From NCBI GenBank assembly GCA_942492925.1, contig OW818641.1, positions 2,170,001-2,234,000 of the forward strand: a stretch of 64,000 nt of DNA. Direction: 5' to 3'. The translations under genes were made by a program, and so were the position numbers. Source of the stretch: QZKY01 sp942492925. GTDB taxonomy: Bacteria; Pseudomonadota; Gammaproteobacteria; Burkholderiales; Burkholderiaceae_D. The notes under the pieces were generated by a model. It saw only the letters and a program-made list of their open reading frames with translations, did no database searches and was not told the DNA's origin. Shown here piece after piece: positions 52,557-60,668 of the stretch; position 1 is the stretch's first letter, and every line of letters starts with the position of its first letter.

Positions 52557-53096
52557 TCAATTTCTAAACGGAAACTTAAATGCGGCGAGGAGCGCTTTGG
52601 ACTCTTCGTCGGTCTTCGCGGTCGTCGTGATGCTGACATTCAGACCACGCAACGCATCAATCTTGTCGTACTCGACTTCCGGGAAAATGATTTGCTCCCG
52701 AACACCGATGTTGTAATTACCACGACCATCAAACGACCGGCCGGAGATGCCACGGAAATCGCGGACCCGCGGCAACGCGATCGTAATAAAACGATCGAGG
52801 AATTCATACATTTGCGCGCCACGTAGCGTGACCATGCAACCGATCGGATAACCCTCGCGAATCTTGAAGCCCGCGATCGACTTACGCGCAACCGTGGTGA
52901 CTGGCTTCTGCCCCGCAATTTTTGTCAAATCGCCGACTGCGTTGTCGATGATTTTCTTATCCGCAACCGCCTCACCCAAACCCATATTCAGGGTGATCTT
53001 GGTAATGCGCGGGACCTCCATCGTCGACTTGTACGAAAACTTCGACATCAAGTCCGGAACGATTTTCTCTTTATAAAAATCCTGAAGACGTGCCAT
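52557..53096 (-). CDS. rplE: 50S ribosomal protein L5
   Basis: 5S rRNA-binding protein contacting P-site tRNA. PRITKITLNMGLGEAV, KSIAGFKIREGYPIGCMVTLRG and NYNIGVREQIIFPEV are diagnostic. 179 residues, 4 bases after rplX. Confidence 0.98.
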   Translation of the reverse strand: MARLQDFYKEKIVPDLMSKFSYKSTMEVPRITKITLNMGLGEAVADKKIIDNAVGDLTKIAGQKPVTTVARKSIAGFKIREGYPIGCMVTLRGAQMYEFLDRFITIALPRVRDFRGISGRSFDGRGNYNIGVREQIIFPEVEYDKIDALRGLNVSITTTAKTDEESKALLAAFKFPFRN

Positions 53097-53100
53097 GTTC

Positions 53101-53415
53101 TTATCCCTTCACCACTTCACCGCTGGATTTGTAGACGCGGACTTTCTTGCCATCCACCATCTTGAAACCAACGCGATCGGCTTTGCCAGCCTCCCGGTTG
53201 AACAGCGCGATATTTGATACGTGAATTGGCATCGCCTTATCCACAATACCACCCGCATCACCCGTCATCGGGTTAGGCTTGGTCGTTTTCTTGGCGATGT
53301 TCACGCCGTCAACAACGACATAATCGCTATCAACACATTCCTTCACCACACCACGCTTACCCTTGTCTTTGCCAGCCAGGACGATGACATCGTCATTTTT
53401 ACGAATCTTATTCAT
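53101..53415 (-). CDS. rplX: 50S ribosomal protein L24
   Basis: Assembly-initiator protein with a KOW motif: VIVLAGKDKGKRGVVKE, then GVNIAKKTTKPNP. 104 residues, 9 bases after rplN. Confidence 0.98.
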   Translation of the reverse strand: MNKIRKNDDVIVLAGKDKGKRGVVKECVDSDYVVVDGVNIAKKTTKPNPMTGDAGGIVDKAMPIHVSNIALFNREAGKADRVGFKMVDGKKVRVYKSSGEVVKG

Positions 53416-53424
53416 GACTTTCTC

Positions 53425-53793
53425 CTACAGCACTTCCGGCGCCAGCGAGACGATCTTCATGAATCGCTCGGTACGCAACTCGCGCGTCACCGGCCCAAAA
53501 ATGCGCGTGCCGATCGGCTCAAGCTTGGCATTCAGCAAAACGGCAGCGTTGCCATCGAACTTCACCAAGGAACCATCCTGACGACGAACACCTTTAGCCG
53601 TACGAACGACCACAGCGTTATAAATCTCGCCTTTTTTCACTCTGCCACGCGGCGCAGCCTGTTTGACTGTCACCTTGATGACATCACCAATGGCCGCATA
53701 GCGGCGCTTTGAACCGCCTAACACCTTGATGCACAAAACCTCTCTTGCGCCAGTGTTATCGGCTACTTTTAGACGGCTTTCTGTCTGAATCAT
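53425..53793 (-). CDS. rplN: 50S ribosomal protein L14
   Basis: First gene of the spc group (122 residues). MIQTESRLKVADNTGAREV at the N-terminus and IFGPVTRELRTERFMKIVSLAPEVL at the C-terminus are diagnostic. The start at 53793 is the conserved one. A 213-base gap with a promoter precedes it. Confidence 0.98.
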   Translation of the reverse strand: MIQTESRLKVADNTGAREVLCIKVLGGSKRRYAAIGDVIKVTVKQAAPRGRVKKGEIYNAVVVRTAKGVRRQDGSLVKFDGNAAVLLNAKLEPIGTRIFGPVTRELRTERFMKIVSLAPEVL

Positions 53794-53969
53794 AGTATTT
53801 GTCTTTCCCAACTTGACCACATTGCCCGCTAGGCGAGGTTGGCGATCAGTTTTGGTCCCGTCAGCAGCCAGAAGCCACTGATTGGGTAGGTGTTTTCAAA
53901 AACCTGTCGGCTGCGCGCTTTAAACTGTCGCGCCGCCGCAGGAATGGTGCAACTACAACCAAGCCATCG

Positions 53970-53998
53970 ATTATGACATTAAAATGGCGGCTTTGCAA
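53970..53998 (-). promoter_or_regulatory. spc-type promoter between rpsQ and rplN
   Basis: On the minus strand TTGCAA (53993-53998) and CATAAT (53970-53975) are separated by exactly 17 bases. It lies just after rpsQ, the place of the E. coli spc promoter, and would give a leader of about 170 bases before rplN. Confidence 0.65.
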
Positions 53999-54006
53999 CC
54001 AGGTTT

Positions 54007-54279
54007 TTATACAATCTGCGCGACCTGGACAACCTTGGTCACACGCCAAACCTTGGTCTTGGAGATCGGACGACCCTCCTGGATCTCGACCGTATCGCCC
54101 ATCTTGGCTTCGTTGTTTTCGTCGTGCGCATGATACTTGTTCGAGCGCGTGATGATTTTGCCGTACAGCGGATGCTTAACATGACGCTCAATCAACACGG
54201 TGACCGTCTTGTTCATCTTGTCGGAAACGACTTTGCCAACCAGCGTGCGTTTCAGTGACTGTTTATCTTGAGCGTTCAT
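54007..54279 (-). CDS. rpsQ: 30S ribosomal protein S17
   Basis: OB-fold 16S-binding protein, last gene of the S10 group. RTLVGKVVSDKMNKTVTVLIERHVKHPLYGK-type sequence identifies it; 90 residues. The start overlaps the end of rpmC by 4 bases. Confidence 0.98.
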   Translation of the reverse strand: MNAQDKQSLKRTLVGKVVSDKMNKTVTVLIERHVKHPLYGKIITRSNKYHAHDENNEAKMGDTVEIQEGRPISKTKVWRVTKVVQVAQIV

Positions 54280-54470
54280 TGTGCTACACCCTTCGAATTC
54301 ATTACCGTTTTAACTCTGGCAATATCCCGCCGAACCTTCTTCAATTGTGAAGTATTCGTCAATTGTTGCGTCGCAACTTGCATGCGCAGATTAAATTGCG
54401 CTTTCAACAACTCGCTCAACTCTTTTGCCAGTGCGGCTTCATCTTTGCCGCGGAGTTCAGATGCTTTCAT
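54276..54470 (-). CDS. rpmC: 50S ribosomal protein L29
   Basis: Small helical protein at the tunnel exit, part of the docking site for trigger factor and SRP. SELRGKDEAALAKELSELLKAQFNLRMQ and the C-terminal RRDIARVKTVMN are diagnostic. 64 residues. Confidence 0.97.
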   Translation of the reverse strand: MKASELRGKDEAALAKELSELLKAQFNLRMQVATQQLTNTSQLKKVRRDIARVKTVMNSKGVAQ

Positions 54471-54479
54471 AGTTCCTCC

Positions 54480-54899
54480 TTATTGGCCGACTTGGCGTGA
54501 AACGAAAGTCGTCGGCAACGGCAGCTTGGCAGCAGCCAGGCGGAACGCCTCTCTTGCCAGCGCCTCATTGACACCGTCCATTTCGTACAGCATTTTGCCA
54601 GGCTGGATTTCCGCTACGTAGTACTCCGGATTGCCTTTACCATTACCCATACGCACTTCTGCGGGTTTTTGCGAAATCGGCTTGTCCGGGAAAATACGAA
54701 TCCAAATGCGGCCACCGCGTTTGATGTGACGCGTCATGGCACGACGCGCCGCTTCAATTTGGCGAGCCGTGATCCGGCCCCGACCGGTCGCCTTCAGACC
54801 AAAGTCCCCGAAGGACACCGCTGTGCCACGCTCGTGGGAAATGCCCTTGTTGCGGCCTTTTTGCTCTTTGCGATATTTTCTGCGTGATGGTTGCAGCAT
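54480..54899 (-). CDS. rplP: 50S ribosomal protein L16
   Basis: Organises the A-site region of the large subunit. MLQPSRRKYRKEQKGRNKG and RIFPDKPISQKPAEVRMGKG-type sequence are diagnostic. 139 residues; it starts 2 bases before the end of the intergenic space to rpsC. Confidence 0.98.
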   Translation of the reverse strand: MLQPSRRKYRKEQKGRNKGISHERGTAVSFGDFGLKATGRGRITARQIEAARRAMTRHIKRGGRIWIRIFPDKPISQKPAEVRMGNGKGNPEYYVAEIQPGKMLYEMDGVNEALAREAFRLAAAKLPLPTTFVSRQVGQ

Positions 54900-54901
54900 G
54901 A

Positions 54902-55786
54902 TTATTCTCCTGCCTTGTCGGTCGCAGCCGCTGCGCCTTCAGCAGCAACGGCGGTCTTCCTAGTACGCACGCGCTTGGCCACCGAGGCAGGCGCAGCCGT
55001 CGCAGCCGTCGCAGCCGTCGCAGCCGTCGCAGCCGCTCCCGGCTGTGCTTCAGTACGCTTCGGACGGGTACGATTTGCCGGCTTGGCGTCTTCGCGACGC
55101 GGGGCACGACGTTTTTTCTCTTCATCCACCGGAGCTTCCACCTTCGGTGCTTCCCCATCGGCCAGACGATCGCCTTTGTAAACCCAAACCTTGACGCCAA
55201 TGATGCCGTAGGTGGTTTGTGCTTCGCTGAAGCCGTAATGAATGTCTGCACGCAAGGTATGCAGCGGCACACGGCCCTCGCGATACCACTCAGTGCGGGC
55301 AATTTCGATACCGTTCAAACGACCGGACGACATGATCTTGATGCCCTGTGCGCCCAGACGCATGGCGTTTTGCATCGCACGACGCATCGCACGGCGGAAC
55401 ATGATCCGCTTTTCGAGCTGTTGCGTGATCGAGTCTGCAATCAGTTGCGCATCGATTTCCGGCTTGCGGATTTCCTCGATATTGACGTGCACTGGCACAC
55501 CCATGATCTTGGACAAATCCGTCTTCAGCACTTCAATGTCTTCGCCCTTCTTGCCAATGACGACACCAGGACGCGAACTGAAAATGGTGAAGCGTGCATT
55601 CTTGGCCGGACGCTCAATGGTGACGTGACCGACAGAAGCATTCTTCAGCTTCTTTTTCAGATAAGCCCGCGCTTTCAGATCCTCATTGAGCATCGAAGCG
55701 AAGTTATTGTTATTCGCATACCAGCGAGACGCCCAGTTGCGCGCAACTGCAAGGCGGAAACCGGTAGGATGTATTTTCTGTCCCAT
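54902..55786 (-). CDS. rpsC: 30S ribosomal protein S3 with long C-terminal extension
   Basis: mRNA-entry protein with KH domain (FSSRPGVVIGKKGEDIEVLK) and C-terminal S3 domain (GIKIMSSGRLNGIEIARTEW). The conserved core ends near residue 215. A tail of about 80 residues follows, first charged (EEKKRRAPRRED), then an Ala/Thr tract built on AAT repeats, then a basic patch KRVRTRK. Total 294 residues versus 233 in E. coli. The tract is encoded by a 9-base tandem repeat. Confidence 0.97.
   Translation of the reverse strand: MGQKIHPTGFRLAVARNWASRWYANNNNFASMLNEDLKARAYLKKKLKNASVGHVTIERPAKNARFTIFSSRPGVVIGKKGEDIEVLKTDLSKIMGVPVHVNIEEIRKPEIDAQLIADSITQQLEKRIMFRRAMRRAMQNAMRLGAQGIKIMSSGRLNGIEIARTEWYREGRVPLHTLRADIHYGFSEAQTTYGIIGVKVWVYKGDRLADGEAPKVEAPVDEEKKRRAPRREDAKPANRTRPKRTEAQPGAAATAATAATAATAAPASVAKRVRTRKTAVAAEGAAAATDKAGE
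54993..55036 (-). repeat. 9-base tandem repeat in the rpsC tail
   Basis: Four perfect copies of GCAGCCGTC (54993-55028, plus strand) are followed by a partial fifth. On the coding strand each unit encodes Ala-Thr-Ala-type triplets, so copy-number change by slippage keeps the frame and alters only tail length. Confidence 0.9.
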
Positions 55787-55795
55787 CGTGACTCC

Positions 55796-56125
55796 TTAAT
55801 TGCCGACAGTCACGTAAATGTGACAGGTAGGTTTGGAAATACGATCGCCACGGCCTTTTGCACGGCTGGACGAACGCTTGAGCGTCATGCCTTGCTCCAC
55901 CATGATCGACGACACTTTCAGCTCATCGATGTCAGCACCGTCATTGTGCTCGGCGTTGGCAATAGCCGACTCCAGAACACGCTTGATGATGCCAGCACCT
56001 TTTTTGGGGCTGAACGCCAGAATATTGAGTGCCTGATCAACCGGTTTGCCACGAACCATATCGGCAACCAGCCGGCCCTTTTGGGCTGACAGACGCACTC
56101 CTTTGAGAATAGCTTTAGTTTCCAT
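55796..56125 (-). CDS. rplV: 50S ribosomal protein L22
   Basis: Its beta-hairpin lines the exit tunnel and is a site of macrolide resistance. AILKGVRLSAQKGRLVADMVRGKPV and the hairpin KRSSSRAKGRGDRISKPTCHI are intact with no deletion. 109 residues. Confidence 0.98.
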   Translation of the reverse strand: METKAILKGVRLSAQKGRLVADMVRGKPVDQALNILAFSPKKGAGIIKRVLESAIANAEHNDGADIDELKVSSIMVEQGMTLKRSSSRAKGRGDRISKPTCHIYVTVGN

Positions 56126-56134
56126 GATCAGACC

Positions 56135-56410
56135 TTATTTCTTGGCTTTCTTGTCAGCGGTATGACCCTTGAACGTACGGGTCAGCGCAAACTCGCCGAG
56201 CTTGTGACCAACCATGTTCTCGGAAACATACACCGGCACATGTTGCTTGCCATTGTGTACGGCAATCGTCAAACCGATAAAGTCCGGCAGAATGGTCGAA
56301 CGGCGAGACCATGTCTTGATTGGCCGCTTGTCTTTTGCTGCCAGGGCAGTTTCGACTTTGCTAAGCAGGTGGGCGTCACAGAACGGCCCTTTTTTCAATG
56401 AACGTGTCAT
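56135..56410 (-). CDS. rpsS: 30S ribosomal protein S19
   Basis: Head protein paired with S13. TRSLKKGPFCDAHLL at the N-terminus and HKLGEFALTRTFKGH at the C-terminus are diagnostic. 91 residues. Confidence 0.98.
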   Translation of the reverse strand: MTRSLKKGPFCDAHLLSKVETALAAKDKRPIKTWSRRSTILPDFIGLTIAVHNGKQHVPVYVSENMVGHKLGEFALTRTFKGHTADKKAKK

Positions 56411-56420
56411 GTGTTACCCC

Positions 56421-57248
56421 TTATTTCTTGCCACGGCGCGAGACAATCATCGAAGTCGTGCGCTTGTTGCTGCGCGTCTTCTTGCCCTTGGTCTTCTGAC
56501 CCCACGGCGTTACCGGATGACGGCCACCAGATGTACGGCCTTCGCCGCCACCATGCGGGTGATCGACCGGATTCATGACGACACCGCGAACCGTCGGACG
56601 CACACCGCGCCAGCGCATTGCACCGGCTTTACCAATCTTGCGCAGGTTGTGTTCGCCATTACCGACTTCACCAATGGTTGCACGGCACTCGATGTGCACA
56701 CGGCGCACTTCGCCGGAGCGCAGACGGACCTGAGCGTAGGAACCTTCACGCGCCATCAGCACCACCGCCGCACCGGCAGTACGTGCCATTTGCGCGCCTT
56801 TGCCTGGCAGCATTTCGACACAGTGAATCGTCGTTCCGACCGGAATGTTGCGAATCGGCAGACAATTGCCAGCCTTGATCGCTGCTTCCGCGCCGCTCAT
56901 CAACTTGTCACCCACCGCCACGCCCTTCGGCGAAATGATGTATTTCCGCTCGCCATCTGCATAGCACAACAGCGCGATATGCGCAGTACGATTCGGATCG
57001 TATTCAATGCGCTCCACCTTGGCCGGGATGCCATCCTTATTACGAAGGAAGTCAACCACACGATAGTGCTGTTTGTGACCGCCGCCGATATGACGGGTCG
57101 TGATGTGACCGTTATTGTTTCGGCCCGCGCTCTTCGACTTTTTCTCCGTCAACCCGTCAAACGGACGACCTTTGTACAGGTCAGGATTCACCACCTTGAC
57201 CATGCCACGACGTCCGGGAGACGTCGGTTTCATCTTAACGAGTGCCAT
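56421..57248 (-). CDS. rplB: 50S ribosomal protein L2
   Basis: Essential for subunit association and peptidyl transfer. GRNNNGHITTRHIGGGHKQHYR and the C-terminal signature VMNPVDHPHGGGEGRTSGGRHP, with the conserved histidine, are intact. 275 residues. It overlaps the end of rplW by one base. Confidence 0.98.
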   Translation of the reverse strand: MALVKMKPTSPGRRGMVKVVNPDLYKGRPFDGLTEKKSKSAGRNNNGHITTRHIGGGHKQHYRVVDFLRNKDGIPAKVERIEYDPNRTAHIALLCYADGERKYIISPKGVAVGDKLMSGAEAAIKAGNCLPIRNIPVGTTIHCVEMLPGKGAQMARTAGAAVVLMAREGSYAQVRLRSGEVRRVHIECRATIGEVGNGEHNLRKIGKAGAMRWRGVRPTVRGVVMNPVDHPHGGGEGRTSGGRHPVTPWGQKTKGKKTRSNKRTTSMIVSRRGKK

Positions 57249-57565
57249 TATTTAGCCTCCTCGGTGAAGTTGATTTCCTGCCCTGGCTTCAAGCAAACGA
57301 AAGCACGCCTGGTATGGTTACGTCGCCCCACACCACGAGCCGTCCGCTTGCTCTTGCCCATGCGGTTAGACACCTGCACGGACTCGACTTCCACCTTGAA
57401 CAGCAATTCCACCGCTGCCTTGATTTCCGGTTTAGTTGCATCAGGCAACACACGGAAAACCACTTGTTCATTTTTTTCGGCAACCATGGTCGCCTTTTCG
57501 GAAATGACCGGCGCCAGCAGCACTTTCATCAAGCGTTCTTCGCTATGTTTTACAGTCGCATTCAT
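57248..57565 (-). CDS. rplW: 50S ribosomal protein L23
   Basis: Tunnel-exit protein docking trigger factor and SRP. VLLAPVISEKATMVAEKNEQVVFRV and SVQVSNRMGKSKRTARGVGRR are diagnostic. 105 residues; start overlaps rplD stop by 4 bases. Confidence 0.97.
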   Translation of the reverse strand: MNATVKHSEERLMKVLLAPVISEKATMVAEKNEQVVFRVLPDATKPEIKAAVELLFKVEVESVQVSNRMGKSKRTARGVGRRNHTRRAFVCLKPGQEINFTEEAK

Positions 57566-58182
57566 GCCAGCATCTCCTCAATCTTTGCCAACGCTGCCTT
57601 GGTGATCAAGATATCTTTGAAGTTAACCAGAGAGACCGGATCGGCTTCGCGCGGCAACACGACCATAACGTTCGCCAGATTGCGCGCCGCCAGGTACAGG
57701 TTTTCATTGAAGTCATCGGTGATCAACAAAACAGATTCCTTGCCCATGCTCTTCAGCTTTTGGGAAAGCAATTTGGTCTTGGGTGCGTCGAGCGCGAAAT
57801 CCTCGATAACATTCAAACGACCTTCGCGAGCCAACTGAGAAAGGATCGAGCAAACACCTGCGCGATACATCTTTTTGTTGACCTTGTGCGAGAAATTCTC
57901 GTCCGGCGTATTCGGGAAAGTCCGACCACCTCCACGCCACAACGGCGAAGCAGACGAACCGGCGCGAGCACGACCCGTGCCTTTTTGACGCCACGGCTTC
58001 TTGGTGCTGTGCTTGACCTCGTCGCGATCTTTTTGCTTGCGATTACCGCTACGCGCATTCGCTTGATACGCAACCACCACCTGGTGGATCAGCGCTTCAT
58101 TGTAATCGCGACCAAATACGGTATCCGGCGCAGCCACGTTCGCGGTGGATTGACCCGCCTCATTCAGGAGCTTGAGTTCCAT
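57562..58182 (-). CDS. rplD: 50S ribosomal protein L4
   Basis: Tunnel-lining protein that in E. coli also represses the S10 operon. VVAYQANARSGNRKQKDR, the extended loop KKPWRQKGTGRARAGSSASPLWRGGG and the C-terminal KDILITKAALAKIEEML are normal. 206 residues, 3 bases after rplC. Confidence 0.98.
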   Translation of the reverse strand: MELKLLNEAGQSTANVAAPDTVFGRDYNEALIHQVVVAYQANARSGNRKQKDRDEVKHSTKKPWRQKGTGRARAGSSASPLWRGGGRTFPNTPDENFSHKVNKKMYRAGVCSILSQLAREGRLNVIEDFALDAPKTKLLSQKLKSMGKESVLLITDDFNENLYLAARNLANVMVVLPREADPVSLVNFKDILITKAALAKIEEMLA

Positions 58183-58185
58183 GGC

Positions 58186-58842
58186 TTAGGCTCCTTTCTT
58201 TGCAACAAATCTAACGGCCGGGCTGACGATGACCTGGCCATTCTTGGCACCCGGCACAGCGCCCTTCACCAGCAGCAACTGACGCTCAGCATCAATGCGT
58301 GCGATTTCGAGGTTTTGCACCGTACAGGTCACATCACCCATATGACCGGTCATCTTCTTGCCCGGAAAAACGCGACCCGGATCCTGGTTCATACCAATGG
58401 AACCCGGAACATTGTGAGAACGCGAATTACCGTGCGTCGCACGGCCGGACTTGAAATTGTGACGCTTGATCGTACCGGCGTAACCCTTACCGATAGACAC
58501 GCCCTGCACGTCGATTTTCTGACCCACCTCGAAGAGGCTGACAGGCACAACATCGCCCGCCTTCATTTCGGTGGCTTTGTTTGCGTCTATGCGGAATTCT
58601 TTCAGAATGGTTCCGGCTTCCACGCCCGCTTTGGCAAAGTGACCGGCAGTTGCCTTGTTCACTCTTGAGGCGCGACGTTGACCGAACGCAACCTGCACGG
58701 CGGAATAACCATCCGTGTCAGACGTCTTGACTTGTGCCACTCGGTTGTTGGACACGTCCACTACGGTTACAGGAATCGAATCCCCATCATCCGTAAAGAT
58801 GCGCATCATACCAACCTTGCGGCCAATAAGGCCTAGGCTCAT
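58186..58842 (-). CDS. rplC: 50S ribosomal protein L3
   Basis: Assembly initiator contacting the peptidyl-transferase centre. Starts SLGLIGRKVGMMRIF after GGAGA. The central loop RATHGNSRSHNVPGSIGMNQDPGRV keeps the glutamine methylated by PrmB. 218 residues. Preceded by its own candidate promoter at 58937-58965. Confidence 0.98.
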   Translation of the reverse strand: MSLGLIGRKVGMMRIFTDDGDSIPVTVVDVSNNRVAQVKTSDTDGYSAVQVAFGQRRASRVNKATAGHFAKAGVEAGTILKEFRIDANKATEMKAGDVVPVSLFEVGQKIDVQGVSIGKGYAGTIKRHNFKSGRATHGNSRSHNVPGSIGMNQDPGRVFPGKKMTGHMGDVTCTVQNLEIARIDAERQLLLVKGAVPGAKNGQVIVSPAVRFVAKKGA

Positions 58843-58936
58843 TTTTATCTCCATTCCCACCTTCGATTGGGCGGGGCTGTTAATTGATTCTTAATAATAT
58901 GCAATGGGTTCAAGCCCATCGTCACGTAAGCCCGAG

Positions 58937-58965
58937 ATTATATCCCGGAAAACCTGTTTGCACAA
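58937..58965 (-). promoter_or_regulatory. Strong candidate promoter between rpsJ and rplC
   Basis: On the minus strand TTGTGC (58960-58965) and a perfect TATAAT (58937-58942) are spaced by exactly 17 bases. Initiation near 58930 gives a leader of about 88 bases before rplC. It implies that rplC and later genes can be transcribed independently of rpsJ. Confidence 0.7.
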
Positions 58966-58997
58966 CCTATAACAAGAATCATGCAAACATTTCACTT

Positions 58998-59024
58998 CAG
59001 GCCATCCGCAAAAACGGTGGCCTG
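58998..59024 (-). other. Hairpin just after rpsJ
   Basis: CAGGCCA (58998-59004) pairs with TGGCCTG (59018-59024), with an inner CCG/CGG pairing and a small bulge, closing on a loop of As or Ts. It begins 10 bases beyond the rpsJ stop. No T run follows, so it may be an attenuator, an RNA-end protector or a ribosomal-protein binding site rather than an intrinsic terminator. Confidence 0.5.
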
Positions 59025-59033
59025 GAAGTGGAT

Positions 59034-59345
59034 TTACTGCAGTTTGATTTCGACATCTACGCCAGCCGGCAAATCCAGCTTCATCAAAGCATCTACCGTT
59101 TTGTCGGTCGGGTTGATGATATCCATCAAACGTTGGTGCGTGCGAATTTCGAACTGGTCACGCGAAGTCTTGTTCACGTGCGGGGAACGCAATACGTCGA
59201 AACGTTGAATGCGTGTCGGCAACGGAACCGGGCCTTTGACCACTGCACCCGTGCGCTTGGCCGTGTCGATGATTTCCAGGGCAGACTGGTCAATCAACTT
59301 GTAGTCAAACGCCTTGAGGCGAATGCGAATTTTTTGGTTTTGCAT
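59034..59345 (-). CDS. rpsJ: 30S ribosomal protein S10 (NusE)
   Basis: Small-subunit head protein that also acts with NusB in transcription antitermination. QNQKIRIRLKAFDYKLIDQS and the long loop KGPVPLPTRIQRFDVLRSPHVNKTSRDQFE are diagnostic. 103 residues; the start at 59345 is the conserved one although the frame is open upstream. Confidence 0.98.
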   Translation of the reverse strand: MQNQKIRIRLKAFDYKLIDQSALEIIDTAKRTGAVVKGPVPLPTRIQRFDVLRSPHVNKTSRDQFEIRTHQRLMDIINPTDKTVDALMKLDLPAGVDVEIKLQ

Positions 59346-59366
59346 GATGACTTTCTTAAAGAACAG

Positions 59367-59391
59367 GCCGCGAGCGGGATTCGCCCGCGGC
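59367..59391 (-). other. GC-rich hairpin between tuf and rpsJ
   Basis: GCCGCG (59367-59372) pairs with CGCGGC (59386-59391), with further inner GCG/CGC pairing. It lies about 20 bases after the tuf stop. Only short T runs follow (CTGTTCTTT), so it may weaken readthrough rather than terminate fully. Confidence 0.4.
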
Positions 59392-59414
59392 AATATTAAT
59401 TAACCAACAAACTA

Positions 59415-60605
59415 TTACTCAATAATTTTGGCAACAACGCCGGCGCCGACGGTACGGCCACCTTCGCGAATCGCAAAGCGCAGACCTTCTTCCATCGCGA
59501 TCGGGTTGATCAGCTTGACCACGATCGATACGTTGTCGCCAGGCATCACCATTTCTTTATCCTTCGGCAACTCGATCGAGCCCGTTACGTCCGTGGTACG
59601 GAAGTAAAACTGGGGACGGTAGTTGTTGAAGAATGGCGTGTGACGACCACCTTCTTCTTTGGACAATACGTAAATCTCGCCAGTGAAGTTGCTGTGCGGC
59701 TTGATGGAGCCCGGCTTGGCCAACACTTGACCACGCTCGACTTCTTCACGCTTCGTACCACGCAACAGCACGCCAACGTTGTCGCCCGCTTGACCTTGGT
59801 CGAGCAGTTTGCGGAACATTTCAACGCCCGTACAGGTGGTCTTGAGGGTGTCTTTGATACCAACGATTTCGAGTTCGTCGCCAACTTTGACAATGCCGCG
59901 CTCGACACGACCGGTCACAACGGTACCGCGACCAGAGATCGAGAAGACGTCTTCGACCGGCATCAAGAAGGCGCCGTCAATGGCACGTTCCGGGGTCGGG
60001 ATGTAGCTGTCCAGAGCTTCTGCGAGGGCCATGATCGATTTTTCGCCGAGCTCGCCAGTGTCGCCTTCGAGGGCCATTTTGGCGGAGCCTTTGATGATCG
60101 GGAGATCGTCGCCGGGGAATTCGTAACGGGAGAGAAGCTCGCGCACTTCCATTTCAACCAGCTCGAGCAATTCTGCGTCATCCACCATGTCGCACTTGTT
60201 CAGGTAGACGATGATGTACGGCACACCGACCTGACGGGCCAGCAGGATGTGTTCGCGCGTTTGCGGCATCGGGCCGTCTGCTGCGGAACAGACCAGAATC
60301 GCGCCGTCCATTTGGGCTGCGCCGGTAATCATGTTCTTGATATAGTCGGCGTGGCCCGGGCAGTCTACGTGCGCGTAGTGGCGATTCGCCGTCTCGTATT
60401 CAACGTGCGCGGTGTTAATCGTAATGCCGCGTGCCTTTTCTTCCGGCGCTGCGTCAATCTGATCGTAAGCCTTCGCCTCACCACCAAACTTCTTCGACAA
60501 TACCGTCGCAATCGCTGCGGTCAGGGTGGTCTTGCCATGGTCAACGTGACCAATCGTGCCTACGTTCACGTGCGGCTTCGTCCGCTCAAACTTGCTCTTT
60601 GCCAT
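59415..60605 (-). CDS. tuf: Elongation factor Tu
   Basis: GTPase delivering aminoacyl-tRNA (396 residues). G-motifs are intact: GHVDHGKTTLTAAIA, DCPGHADY, NKCDMVDD and GSAKMALEG. The C-terminal VGAGVVAKIIE is normal. It follows fusA by 63 bases. Betaproteobacteria usually carry a second copy near secE-nusG, outside this window. Confidence 0.98.
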   Translation of the reverse strand: MAKSKFERTKPHVNVGTIGHVDHGKTTLTAAIATVLSKKFGGEAKAYDQIDAAPEEKARGITINTAHVEYETANRHYAHVDCPGHADYIKNMITGAAQMDGAILVCSAADGPMPQTREHILLARQVGVPYIIVYLNKCDMVDDAELLELVEMEVRELLSRYEFPGDDLPIIKGSAKMALEGDTGELGEKSIMALAEALDSYIPTPERAIDGAFLMPVEDVFSISGRGTVVTGRVERGIVKVGDELEIVGIKDTLKTTCTGVEMFRKLLDQGQAGDNVGVLLRGTKREEVERGQVLAKPGSIKPHSNFTGEIYVLSKEEGGRHTPFFNNYRPQFYFRTTDVTGSIELPKDKEMVMPGDNVSIVVKLINPIAMEEGLRFAIREGGRTVGAGVVAKIIE

Positions 60606-60668
60606 TTTAGTTTTCCTTCAAAAAGAACGATTAATTGAAAAATCCAACCAGTTTTTATTGCTTCGTAA

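Noticed and set aside
53861..54049. A 62-codon frame between rpsQ and rplN
   Set aside because: It overlaps the end of rpsQ and the spc-type promoter; a leader explains the gap better.
54993..55036. Tandem 9-base repeats as a possible CRISPR remnant
   Set aside because: The units are contiguous without spacers, too short, and encode an in-frame protein tail.
56214..57605. A 463-codon plus-strand open frame opposite rpsS, rplB and rplW
   Set aside because: It spans several real ribosomal genes on the other strand and has no ribosome site or protein-like composition.
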